NCBI RefSeq assembly: GCF_900187365.1
Contig: NZ_FYDG01000007.1
Location: forward strand, 62,001-126,000
Reading direction: 5' to 3'
From: Rhodoblastus acidophilus
GTDB taxonomy: Bacteria; Pseudomonadota; Alphaproteobacteria; Rhizobiales; Beijerinckiaceae
DNA length: 64,000 nt
Positions within the stretch are counted from its first letter, which is position 1, and each line of letters starts with the position of its first letter. Shown here piece by piece: positions 38,677-46,792 of this stretch. A program made the translations under genes and the position numbers. Below the pieces are notes generated by a model. That model was not told the DNA's origin. It saw only the letters and a program-made list of their open reading frames with translations, and ran no database searches.

Positions 38677-39573
38677 ATGCTGAACCGCCACCCCGAATAT
38701 CAGTATCTCGACCTGATGAACCAGGTGCTGGAGCGTGGCGACCGCCGGATTGACCGCACCGGGGTCGGCACGCTGTCGATTTTCGGCGCGATGATCCGAT
38801 TCGACCTCAGCGCCGGGGCGCCGTTGCTCACCACCAAGCGCGTCTATTGGAAGACCGCCGTCAAGGAAATGCTGTGGTTCCTGACCGGCGACACCAATAT
38901 CCAGGCGCTGTTGAAAGAGAACGTGCGGATTTGGTCGGACTGGCCGCTGACGCGCTATCGCAAGGAAACGGGCGAGTCGGTCAGCCAGGACGTTTTCGAG
39001 GCGCGCATCGTCGAGGATGACGATTTCGCGCGGCGCTGGGGCGATCTCGGCCCGGTCTATGGCAAGCAGTGGCGGCGCTGGCAGGGGCCGGACGGCCGCG
39101 AACACGACCAGATCGCCGGCGTCATCGACGCCCTGCGGAAAAATCCGTCGAGCCGCCGCATTCTGTTCCACGCCTGGAACGTGGCGGAAATCGACCAGAT
39201 GGCGCTGCCGCCCTGTCACATGGTCTATCAGTTTCATGTCAGCAACGGACGCTTGTCCTGCATGTTGCTGCAGCGGTCGGTGGATCTGCTGTTGGGCTGC
39301 CCGTTCAACTGGATTGGCGCCGCCGCGCTGCAGAGCATGATTGCGCAGCAATGCGACCTTGAGCCGGGCGATTTCGTCTGGGTCGGCGGCGACGTCCACC
39401 TGTACCTGAACCATCTCGATCAGGCCCGGCTGCAACTCACCCGGGAACCGCGACCGCTGCCGCGCCTGCGCCTGAAAAGACGACCGCCGAGCATCGACGC
39501 CTATCGCATCGAGGATTTCGAGGTGGAGGGCTACGACCCGCACCCGCATATCGCCGCCGAGGTCGCCGTTTAG
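38677..39573 (+). CDS. thyA: Thymidylate synthase
   Basis: ThyA methylates dUMP to dTMP with methylene-tetrahydrofolate. The 298 residues include the phosphate-binding RTGVGTLSIFG, the catalytic cysteine in LPPCHMVYQFHV, LLQRSVDLLLGCPFNW and WVGGDVHLYLNH. The central insertion (residues about 85-120) is longer than in E. coli, typical for the non-coliform class. It produces dihydrofolate, which folA 2.3 kb downstream recycles. Confidence 0.96.
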   Translation: MLNRHPEYQYLDLMNQVLERGDRRIDRTGVGTLSIFGAMIRFDLSAGAPLLTTKRVYWKTAVKEMLWFLTGDTNIQALLKENVRIWSDWPLTRYRKETGESVSQDVFEARIVEDDDFARRWGDLGPVYGKQWRRWQGPDGREHDQIAGVIDALRKNPSSRRILFHAWNVAEIDQMALPPCHMVYQFHVSNGRLSCMLLQRSVDLLLGCPFNWIGAAALQSMIAQQCDLEPGDFVWVGGDVHLYLNHLDQARLQLTREPRPLPRLRLKRRPPSIDAYRIEDFEVEGYDPHPHIAAEVAV

Positions 39574-39783
39574 CTGGCGCGGCCTTTTGGGGCCTGATGA
39601 CGCCCGGTTTCCTTGCACATGCCTGCGGACATGTCGCATGTTCCGGACGGGCAGACGACATCTCGCTTGTTGGGCGCGCGGGCGCCTTGCAGACGTGCGG
39701 CCTCACCGCGACGATGCAGAACTGGCCGGCGCCGCAATCCTTGTCCGCCTTGGACGCGTCGGCCGCCACTTCATAGCGAAAAG

Positions 39784-40029
39784 TCAGGCGGCGTAGCACG
39801 TCTCCGCCGTGGCGACGCCCACTCGGATGATCATTTCGTGGTTCTGATCGAGAACCTGCAGGAACTCTCCCGGCTGGCCGCGCTTTCGCGCGAGACTCGC
39901 CAGCGCCCGCCAAATGGCGAGGTTGGAGGCGAATTCCACGCTCTCCCGATGCCGGATTTCTCCACCGGCGCCAACCAGACGCAGTTCAAGCTTCTGGACC
40001 ATCGCAGCCTCGCTTTTCTGGATAGCCAT
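39784..40029 (-). CDS. Small hypothetical protein, second gene of a pair
   Basis: The 81 residues start MAIQKSEAAMVQKLELRLVG and read as a small alpha/beta protein with LAIWRALASLARKRGQPGEF and HEMIIRVGVATAETC. No family is recognised. Its ATG overlaps the stop codon of the upstream gene by one base (TGATG), a strong sign that both are real and coupled. Confidence 0.6.
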   Translation of the reverse strand: MAIQKSEAAMVQKLELRLVGAGGEIRHRESVEFASNLAIWRALASLARKRGQPGEFLQVLDQNHEMIIRVGVATAETCYAA

Positions 40030-40295
40030 CAGGCTGCGGAACCGGATTGGAGCAATTCGGCATAGGCATCAATCAGCGAGACGCGCGAAAAACCACGCGG
40101 ATTCGCCCAGGCGGGTTCGTCGAGCAGCCACTGGACGATGGCTTCGTCGGCGCAGGCCTCGGCGGAATGGCTTGCAAGAAACGCGCGCCGGTCCCACTCA
40201 TCCCGCCCGCCGCTATCCAGCAGATACGCGATCGCGATGGCGTGATGCATGTCGGACGCGTCAGCGTAAATCTGGGATCGAAATTCGAAGTGCAT
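40029..40295 (-). CDS. Small hypothetical protein, first gene of a pair
   Basis: The 88 residues begin MHFEFRSQIYADASDMHHAI and contain many acidic and alanine residues and WLLDEPAWANPRGFSR near the end. GGGGGGA lies six bases before ATG 40295; eight more codons upstream are open but would cover this ribosome site. No family is recognised. It is followed by the coupled 81-residue gene. Confidence 0.6.
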   Translation of the reverse strand: MHFEFRSQIYADASDMHHAIAIAYLLDSGGRDEWDRRAFLASHSAEACADEAIVQWLLDEPAWANPRGFSRVSLIDAYAELLQSGSAA

Positions 40296-40477
40296 GGTCG
40301 TCCCCCCGAAATCGCACATCCAGCCTGGCGTTTCGGCTTCAGGGCGCCGATATCATTCGTCCGAGGCTGGTTAGGTCGAGGGTAATGCCTTGAATCGCAT
40401 CGAGATAGAAATAAAATAATTGTGAGGTCGTCCTGGCTGGCCGCCGGGAACTTTTTTTCACGACGGCTAATCGCCCG

Positions 40478-41701
40478 TCACGCCAAGCGCGCGGCCATGT
40501 CGGCCTTGCGCGCGATCATTTTCTCGGCCAGGGCGGGGCCGCCATAGTTGTCCGCGACCATGCGGCGGATCGCGGCGTCGGGAATGCGCGTCACCACCGC
40601 GATGGACTCGGCGAGTTCGGCGCGGCTCATTGCGGAAAACAGTTTTTTCGCATGGGGATTGTCTTCATCGCCGCGCAAGCTGTCCAATTCGCCCACGACG
40701 GGTCCGAAAGCCTTGCCTTTCGGGTCGCCTTGCGCGCGAAACGCCAGCGCGCCGCCGACGTCCAGGGTGACGACCACGCCCTCCACCACGCCCTGGTTGT
40801 CGCCGAGATAGCCGGCGGCGTCCCAGTTGGCGGTCCAGGCGTGCACGCCGAACCAGCGCCGGGCCTGCTTCAACGCCTCGGCGTCGAATTCGCCGAGGGT
40901 CTTCTTCTCCAGCACGACAAATTCGGTCGCGACCTCGGTCGGATCGCGCGCGGGCAAATAGGTCAGCGTCGGCGCGCCGGCGAGCTGATAGAATTTCGCC
41001 GCCAGCATTTCGTTGCGCGCATGGGCCGCCGATTCCAGCGTCTTGACATAATAACGCCGGCCCTCGGCGTCCTCGAACAGGCCCCCGGGATTGCTGCCGA
41101 GCGTGCCGCCGACCTTGCGCAATCTCGTCGTGTCGATCTCCTCGACATCCAGCACGGGTCGCGTCCGCCGCACCACGGAGAGTTGCGACGGCGTCTCGAT
41201 CGCGCCCTTGCGCGCCTGGCGAACCTGCTTGATCGCCTCTGCGGGATCGACGCCCAATTCGGCGAGCAGACGCGCGGCGATCATGCCGGCGCGGCCGAGC
41301 CCGCCCTTGCAATGCACGACAATGTCGCCGCCCCGGCGCAAAAGCGCGCGCAACTCACGGCCCTGCGCGCGCCAGAGCCGCTCGAACACCGCGCTGGGAA
41401 CCGAATAATCGGCGATGGGGAGATGGCGCCAGTCGAGCCCGCGCGCCAGGACCTCCGCGCCGAGAGACTCGACCTTGAGCGCCGCCAGTTCGGCGGGTTC
41501 GACCAGCGTCAGCACGAGGCGCGCGCCCGAGTCGGCGATGACGTCGAGATCCGCCGCGAGATCGCGCGCCCAGGCGCCGGTGTGGGCGGACTTGTCATGC
41601 TTGCCGGGGCAGAACGTGATTCCGATTCGCCCATGGGCGGGCGTGGCGCGTACATGGGCGATCTGAAGCGGGTGGGTCTGGCTGGTCCGCGCTAAGGTCA
41701 C
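40478..41701 (-). CDS. Dual-specificity-type phosphatase fused to a kinase-like domain
   Basis: The N-terminal half (about 1-180) is a cysteine phosphatase: the P-loop HCKGGLGRAG gives Cys131 and Arg137, and LPIADYSVP supplies the general acid Asp98, as in CDKN3/DUSP23-like enzymes. The C-terminal half (about 195-400) looks like a protein-kinase-like or HipA/phage kinase-like fold: GSNPGGLFED as a glycine loop, Lys220 in RRYYVKT, TANWDAAGYLGDN as a catalytic loop (Asp294, Asn302) and VTLDVGGALAFRAQG as a metal site (Asp314). GTG 41701 follows GAGGA. Such a fusion could reverse its own modification. The second domain is assigned from motifs only. Confidence 0.75.
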   Translation of the reverse strand: MTLARTSQTHPLQIAHVRATPAHGRIGITFCPGKHDKSAHTGAWARDLAADLDVIADSGARLVLTLVEPAELAALKVESLGAEVLARGLDWRHLPIADYSVPSAVFERLWRAQGRELRALLRRGGDIVVHCKGGLGRAGMIAARLLAELGVDPAEAIKQVRQARKGAIETPSQLSVVRRTRPVLDVEEIDTTRLRKVGGTLGSNPGGLFEDAEGRRYYVKTLESAAHARNEMLAAKFYQLAGAPTLTYLPARDPTEVATEFVVLEKKTLGEFDAEALKQARRWFGVHAWTANWDAAGYLGDNQGVVEGVVVTLDVGGALAFRAQGDPKGKAFGPVVGELDSLRGDEDNPHAKKLFSAMSRAELAESIAVVTRIPDAAIRRMVADNYGGPALAEKMIARKADMAARLA

Positions 41702-41880
41702 GGGCGTCCTCTTGATTGTTGCGCGGCGAAGCTAACGCAAGCCCGCGCCCGACGCCACGCGACCTTGCGTCGCCCGGCCCGGCAGGAAGTTGTGAAATCC
41801 GCAACTTTTGCGCCCCTTGCCGACTGGCCGCGCCGGGGCGCCTGATCTAGCTTCCCGCCGTCAATCAAACCGGAGCGCGC

Positions 41881-41910
41881 ATGTGCAAGACAATCAGGGC
41901 GGCGGCATGA
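41881..41910 (+). CDS. Nine-codon leader frame before folA
   Basis: GGAG five bases before ATG 41881 starts a frame encoding MCKTIRAAA; its TGA overlaps the folA ATG as ATGA. It may couple or tune folA translation. It is too short for independent support. Confidence 0.25.
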   Translation: MCKTIRAAA

Positions 41911-42431
41911 CCGGCCTGCCCATCACCATCGTCGCGGCCGTCGCCCGCAACGGCGCGCTTGGCTTTCAGAACGCCATTCCGTGGCGCGCGTCCTCCGATC
42001 TCAAGCGGTTCAAGGAAATCACCTGGGGGCGGCCGCTGATCATGGGGCGCAAGACCTACCAGTCGATCGGACGGCCCCTGCCGGGCCGCGAAACCGTGGT
42101 GGTCACGCGCGACGGCGGTTGGCTCGGGACGCCGGCGCCGGAGCGCGTCCATGTCGCCGGCGATTTCGCCGCCGCGCTGGCGCGGGCCAATGAACTCGCC
42201 GACTTCATGCATTGCGCCGAGATCATCGTGGCGGGCGGCGCCGAGATTTACCGGCAGGCGCTGCCGCTGGGCCGGTTCCTGCGGCTGACCCGCGTCGACT
42301 GCGCGCCGGAGGCCGACGCCTTTTTCCCGGAGGTCGATTGGACGCAATGGCGCGAATTGCGCCGCGAGCCGGCGCCCCGCGGCGAAAAGGACGAATGCAA
42401 CCTGGAATATATCGATTACCAGCGGTGCTGA
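41907..42431 (+). CDS. folA: Dihydrofolate reductase
   Basis: FolA reduces dihydrofolate to tetrahydrofolate with NADPH and is the target of trimethoprim. The 174 residues include ITIVAAVARNGALGFQNAIPW, FKEITWGRPLIMGRKTYQSIG, RPLPGRETVVVTRD and IIVAGGAEIYRQALP. The acidic catalytic residue near position 27-30 in other enzymes appears here as the Ser-Asp of WRASSDLKRFKE. ATG 41907 has AGGG seven bases upstream. It completes the thyA-folA cycle. Confidence 0.94.
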   Translation: MTGLPITIVAAVARNGALGFQNAIPWRASSDLKRFKEITWGRPLIMGRKTYQSIGRPLPGRETVVVTRDGGWLGTPAPERVHVAGDFAAALARANELADFMHCAEIIVAGGAEIYRQALPLGRFLRLTRVDCAPEADAFFPEVDWTQWRELRREPAPRGEKDECNLEYIDYQRC

Positions 42432-42479
42432 CGTTTCGGCAGAGGCGTGGTAGTCGTCGGGAGGAATAGGAGTCTCGCC

Positions 42480-43238
42480 ATGAAAGTCGGCAGCCTGCCT
42501 TGTCTCGGCCCGATCGCGAACTGGCTGGAGCTTGACTTCCTGCCGCAACTTGGCGTTGCCATCGGCGGCAGGGACGTGCTGGCGCTCGGCTTCAGTCCCG
42601 AGCAGATCGCGGCGGCGCTGGAGCCGCACAGTCCGAAATCCATCACCGTGCTGGCAGGCGCCGGCGAGGCGTTTGGGTCTCACGCGCATGTGGTCGGCGA
42701 CATCTGCGACCCCGCCCTGTTCGCGCCGGAGAGTTTTGACGTGGTCGCCAGCTTCGCCGTGCTGGAGCATATCGACGTCGCCGCCGGCTTCGCCAACATC
42801 AACCGAATCCTCAGGCCGGGCGGCCTGTTCGCCTCATTGTTCGGCCCGGTCTGGTCCTCGCCCTATGGGCATCACCTGTTTGTGGACCCGAACGATCCGC
42901 TGCTGAATTTCGCCTTGTGGAAATTGCCGGGCTGGATGCATCTGCTGTCTTCGCCGAACGAAATTCAGGATTTCTACCGGCAGAATTGCTACAGCGAGGA
43001 AGTGATCCGCGCGATTCTCGACCAGATTTACGAGACGCCGAACATTAACAGGCTCATGTACGAGGACTATTTGACTCACATGAACCAATATTTCGCCGTC
43101 ACTCGCATGCACCTGCTGTATAATGACGTTCCGCCGGACATTTATCGGGCGCTGCGTCACAAATTTCCGCACTACACCGATTTTTCGACCTATGGCGGGG
43201 GCTGGGCGGGCGTCCGACAGGAGCGGACGCCGTCCTGA
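42480..43238 (+). CDS. Class I SAM-dependent methyltransferase
   Basis: The 252 residues match Methyltransf_11-like enzymes: a short first strand DVLALGFSPEQ, SFDVVASFAVLEHIDVAAGF near residue 95 and LRPGGLFASLFGPVW near 120. The classical glycine-rich motif is weaker than usual. The C-terminal half is rich in Trp, Tyr and His. AGGAG seven bases before ATG 42480 is a clear ribosome site. It is the first of three genes with a glycan or surface-modification flavour; the substrate is unknown. Confidence 0.8.
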   Translation: MKVGSLPCLGPIANWLELDFLPQLGVAIGGRDVLALGFSPEQIAAALEPHSPKSITVLAGAGEAFGSHAHVVGDICDPALFAPESFDVVASFAVLEHIDVAAGFANINRILRPGGLFASLFGPVWSSPYGHHLFVDPNDPLLNFALWKLPGWMHLLSSPNEIQDFYRQNCYSEEVIRAILDQIYETPNINRLMYEDYLTHMNQYFAVTRMHLLYNDVPPDIYRALRHKFPHYTDFSTYGGGWAGVRQERTPS

Positions 43239-43253
43239 GACGCTGGCGGCGGG

Positions 43254-44066
43254 CTATTTGCCGAAAATCGCCACCAGATTTCCGCGCGTCGCGATCAATT
43301 CCCTGAAGATTTCGTGATCGCTGTCCCAGCAGTCGGAAAAGGCGGCCATATCCGAGGTCGCGCCAGCCTTGCGGATCTCGTCGGCCAACTCGTTCATCGT
43401 ATATTCCCGGTAATGCCAGTGGCCCCAGGTGTTGCCCTCGATTTTCGAGAAGAAATTCTGAGCCGTGCAGCCTTCCTCGCACATTTTCATCAGGCTGGCG
43501 AGGCGCAGCGCATTGGGCGTGGTCAGGTAGAACCGTCCGCCCGGCGCCAGATGCGGCAGCAATTCCGCAATGAGTTCGGCCGGCGTCGCCAGAATATGCT
43601 CGACCACCTCGGTCATGATGATCAGGTCGTATTTGCGCGCTTCGCCGGCGAGGACGTCGAAGGAATCACTGTTGAGATCGAGATTGAAGTGTCCGTCGGA
43701 GCCTACGGCGCTCGCCGATTCGGCGCTCTGGCCGCCGAGCGCCCTGGGCCGGTCGACGGTGTGAACGATGGCCCCGGGCGCGACGTCCTTGTAGCAGCGC
43801 AGCAGGGTGCTCATGCCGATTTCCAGGATTTTCGGCTGCGGCCTTGCTGTGGCGTAATGCCGCACATAGCGCAGGATTTCATCCCAGCGCCGCTTGTGGA
43901 ATTCCAGATAGTCCTCGCCATAGATCACATTGCGCAGGCTCTCGACATAAGCGTCGATGACGGGCGGGCCCTGGATGCATTGGTAATAACGCGCCGTATC
44001 GGGCGCGTGCCGCGCGCTGACGGCTTCGATATTGGGAAGCAGGTTGAAATGTTTGGGGTTCGCCAT
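43254..44066 (-). CDS. Class I SAM-dependent methyltransferase
   Basis: The 270 residues have KILEIGMSTLLRC as the cofactor loop near residue 80, KYDLIIMTEVVEHI near 150 and LAPGGRFYLTTPN near 170. An N-terminal segment of about 70 residues, with a YYQCIQGPP stretch, precedes the core. It is convergent with the methyltransferase at 42480 (15-base gap) and 64 bases downstream of the GT61 gene on the same strand, which suggests a role in modifying a glycan or its carrier. No close functional relative is recognised. Confidence 0.85.
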   Translation of the reverse strand: MANPKHFNLLPNIEAVSARHAPDTARYYQCIQGPPVIDAYVESLRNVIYGEDYLEFHKRRWDEILRYVRHYATARPQPKILEIGMSTLLRCYKDVAPGAIVHTVDRPRALGGQSAESASAVGSDGHFNLDLNSDSFDVLAGEARKYDLIIMTEVVEHILATPAELIAELLPHLAPGGRFYLTTPNALRLASLMKMCEEGCTAQNFFSKIEGNTWGHWHYREYTMNELADEIRKAGATSDMAAFSDCWDSDHEIFRELIATRGNLVAIFGK

Positions 44067-44130
44067 TTCGCTGGACCTCGCCAGAGCCGGAAGAACAGGA
44101 AGGGCGTCGGCGACGCCCTGAATGAAGCCC

Positions 44131-45366
44131 TCAGGCGCCCTCGAAGGCCGCGAAGGCTTCCCTCAGCAACGACAGATCGACGGAAAACGAGGCGTTCATG
44201 CCGTCCGCCGGATCCTTCGGCGCGCCATGCACGCAGAAATATTCGCTTCCTTTATGTGAGGCCAGATCCCAAAAGAAATCGTCCTGCATGGCTTCGGGCG
44301 CGAAGCCGAGGAAGCGGACGCCGGGCGGCGAGAAGGCGAAATTGGTGCATTCGGCGCCGAGCACGCCGACAACATGTGTGGCGCCGTGGAACACGGCGAC
44401 CTGTTGGTCAAAGGTCAGTTCATAGGGCGCGACCTCGACATAGTCGCGCTCAAGGAAAAAGTCGCGCACCTCGTCCTGGTTGAGCAATTGCCGGCGGCTT
44501 CCCGGCGCGCGGCGGATGAAGATCTTCTTGGGGGCGACGCCGGTGAACGTGGCGGCGACGCGTTGCGAGAGTTGCTCCAGCGTGGCGGCGATCCGCGGCG
44601 ATTTGACCCAGGGCTGAATGGTCAGGGGCGCAGGATAGATCAGTTGGCGCGCCGCGATGATTTCGCTGCCGACGAAGCGCAGTTGCTCCGGCTTGACGCC
44701 GAACCATTTCAGCGAATCCCGGTAAACCTTCATCATCGCCGCCGAAGTATTGGTGACGAGAAAGACGACGCCGTCGAGCGCGGCGGCCGCCAGCAGCGGC
44801 GCCATGCGCGGCAAGCCTTCGACGATCCAATGGCCGTAATTGGGGTCCCATTGCTGCCGGATCAGCGCGCAGCGTTCGAACGTCAGGTCGCGCCGTTCGA
44901 AACGGGCGGGATCGAGCAGGAAATCGTCGCCGGCGCCGCGCGTCAGGCCGACGAAAGCGTTCTCGTGCTGGCGGTTGATCAGGCTTTCGCGCGTCAGACT
45001 CCAGTCGGCTGCGAACAGCAGGCCCTCGCAGGTCACCGCATTTTCAAAAAGATAAACGCCGCCTTCGGGCGTGTGGCTTTCGGCTGTGACCTCGTACCAG
45101 CGCCGCTGGTTGACCAGGGCTTCCGCAACAGGACCAAAAATATTCGGGCGTCGACGGCGATAGGGGGCCAACGCCGAAGGCTCATCCAGCCGTCGCGCCA
45201 GTTCATGGGCCGGGCGCGCCTTGATCGGGACGCGGTGAGCGATGACTTCGGTCAAGAACAATATCTCATCAAAGAAACCGGCAACACCATGAATATTCTG
45301 CGCGTGGGGAAGTGACCGCTTGGTTTTTCCAAGTTTTTTTCTATGCGTCGGCGCCGCCGATGTCAA
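44131..45366 (-). CDS. GT61 (DUF563) family glycosyltransferase
   Basis: GT61 enzymes add sugars to capsular or cell-surface polysaccharides. In about 411 residues there are QQWDPNYGHWIVEGLPRMAP near 175, PKKIFIRRAPGSRRQL near 295 and VVGVLGAECTNFAFSPPG near 350, the three blocks of the family. The start is uncertain: TTG 45366 is the longest, with only a weak ribosome site, and the family core begins about 60 residues in. The upstream end overlaps the frame region of the divergent membrane protein gene only if longer starts are used there. Confidence 0.78.
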   Translation of the reverse strand: MTSAAPTHRKKLGKTKRSLPHAQNIHGVAGFFDEILFLTEVIAHRVPIKARPAHELARRLDEPSALAPYRRRRPNIFGPVAEALVNQRRWYEVTAESHTPEGGVYLFENAVTCEGLLFAADWSLTRESLINRQHENAFVGLTRGAGDDFLLDPARFERRDLTFERCALIRQQWDPNYGHWIVEGLPRMAPLLAAAALDGVVFLVTNTSAAMMKVYRDSLKWFGVKPEQLRFVGSEIIAARQLIYPAPLTIQPWVKSPRIAATLEQLSQRVAATFTGVAPKKIFIRRAPGSRRQLLNQDEVRDFFLERDYVEVAPYELTFDQQVAVFHGATHVVGVLGAECTNFAFSPPGVRFLGFAPEAMQDDFFWDLASHKGSEYFCVHGAPKDPADGMNASFSVDLSLLREAFAAFEGA

Positions 45367-45462
45367 TATCGTCCACGCGTTGCTCAGGGATTGGGCGAGC
45401 TTCCGAAGAGTCTGGTTCGACGGCGCAAAGATATTTCAACCATTGCGGCTCATGATGGCGAC

Positions 45463-46062
45463 ATGACCGCCGCTTTCGGACGCCGCAACCGCCCCGCCGC
45501 GACTTCATCCGCCGCATCCGCGCCAGAACCAGGCCTCGTTCTGACGCAGCAACAGCGCGCTTATCTTTTTGGCGCGTCCGCGCCGCAAGCGGAAACGGAC
45601 GCGCGGCCGGCGGTCGCCCTTGCGGGCGCGGCGGACGCCCGTCCCCTGCGCCGCGCCGGCCTGATCGCCTGCGCCGCGATGACGGCGGTCGCCGCCGCAT
45701 TGGAGACGATCGGCGTGGCGCATCAGGAACTCGACCTGCTTCAGGCGGCCGTTGGGCCATTGGGACCGTCATTCGCCGCGATTGGACGTTACGCCGGGCC
45801 GCTTGCGCTGGCTTGGGCGCTTGTGGGTAATTTCGCCAATTTCAGCGCCAATCTCTGGCTGACGCGCAAACTTGCCGCCGCGCTGGAGATCGCCGCGCCG
45901 CCCGCTTTCGCGATGCTCGGCGCGGCGGTCGGTCTCGGCTTGGCGGGGCTTTCCGCGATGCTTGGGCTGGAGGCCAGCGCCATCGGTCTGCCGATGGAGG
46001 CGGCCACGGGAGCAGCTGTCGCGGGGCTTTACCGGCTGTTGTCGGGCGAAGCCAGACTGTAG
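45463..46062 (+). CDS. Hypothetical membrane protein
   Basis: The 199 residues have a disordered Ala/Pro-rich N-terminal region of about 65 residues and then hydrophobic helices at about 68-90, 110-130 and 145-175. A FSANLWLTRKLAAALEI segment lies between the second and third. No family is recognised. ATG 45463 is the first ATG in the frame; no strong ribosome site is seen. Its end overlaps the convergent small gene at 46029 by 34 bases. Confidence 0.5.
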   Translation: MTAAFGRRNRPAATSSAASAPEPGLVLTQQQRAYLFGASAPQAETDARPAVALAGAADARPLRRAGLIACAAMTAVAAALETIGVAHQELDLLQAAVGPLGPSFAAIGRYAGPLALAWALVGNFANFSANLWLTRKLAAALEIAAPPAFAMLGAAVGLGLAGLSAMLGLEASAIGLPMEAATGAAVAGLYRLLSGEARL

Positions 46063-46274
46063 CCGCTGGGTTGGGGCGTGAGCGCCTGCGTCAGCGATAG
46101 CGCCGAATCCAGCGCCGACCTCAGCATCGCCAGCAGGCCCGCGAGCGTATCCAGCGGCTTCGTTGCCCCGCGCGCCGTCGACTCGGCGCGCAAGTGATCG
46201 AATTCGGCGATGGCGAACATGGTTTCCACCAAAGCGCGCTCAAGATGATCGACGATCTGACGCTCGCAGGTCAT
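46029..46274 (-). CDS. Small helical protein, paralogue of the gene at 46437
   Basis: The 81 residues contain HLERALVETMFAIAEFDHLR and a second helix LLAMLRSALDSALSLTQAL. The sequence and plan match the neighbour at 46437 (HLERALIEVYYALAEFEQAQ). GGAGGAAACAACC precedes ATG 46274, and the same GGAGGAAAC precedes the neighbour, so the pair arose by tandem duplication. The function is unknown; a helical-hairpin adaptor or regulator is possible. Confidence 0.62.
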   Translation of the reverse strand: MTCERQIVDHLERALVETMFAIAEFDHLRAESTARGATKPLDTLAGLLAMLRSALDSALSLTQALTPQPSGYSLASPDNSR

Positions 46275-46436
46275 GGTTGTTTCCTCCACAGATGCATTTT
46301 TCGGTCTTGGCGTTTTTGCCGCCCTTGACGTTGCGACTACGACCTTACGTTGTGTTGATACGAGGGCGGGAATTACCGGAGTGTCATGAAACTCTCTGGC
46401 ATTTTAACGAATTCGGGGCGTGCGCCTTCACATGGG

Positions 46437-46667
46437 TCAATGAACAGCCGACGCTTCGGCCTCGCGCTTTTCGCATGCCTGCAGTCCGCGCAAGGCTGTT
46501 TCCAGGCCCCAGCGCGCCAAGCGCAGCGTAATGAACAGGCTTTCGGCTTGTTCGTCGGCCTCCGGCCGGGCCCCGCCGCCTTTGCCTTGTTCCCGGTTCT
46601 GCGCTTGCTCGAACTCGGCCAACGCGTAGTAAACCTCGATCAGAGCGCGTTCGAGATGCTTTTCCAT
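46437..46667 (-). CDS. Small helical protein, paralogue of the gene at 46029
   Basis: The 76 residues start MEKHLERALIEVYYALAEFE, have a polar loop with GKGGGARPEADEQ, and end with a helix around LRLARWGLETALRGLQAC. GGAGGAAAC directly before ATG 46667 is an excellent ribosome site. See the entry at 46029 for the relation. It lies downstream of the 550-residue membrane protein on the same strand, 125 bases apart. Confidence 0.65.
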   Translation of the reverse strand: MEKHLERALIEVYYALAEFEQAQNREQGKGGGARPEADEQAESLFITLRLARWGLETALRGLQACEKREAEASAVH

Positions 46668-46792
46668 GTTTCCTCCGATCCACCGGCGGCTCCGGTCGAC
46701 GAAGGTAAAGTGCCGCAACGGCATATAACGCGACACGTTACAGGGGTTACACACGGGTTTAGACGCGAAGACCCCAAAAGGTTTCCGTATGT

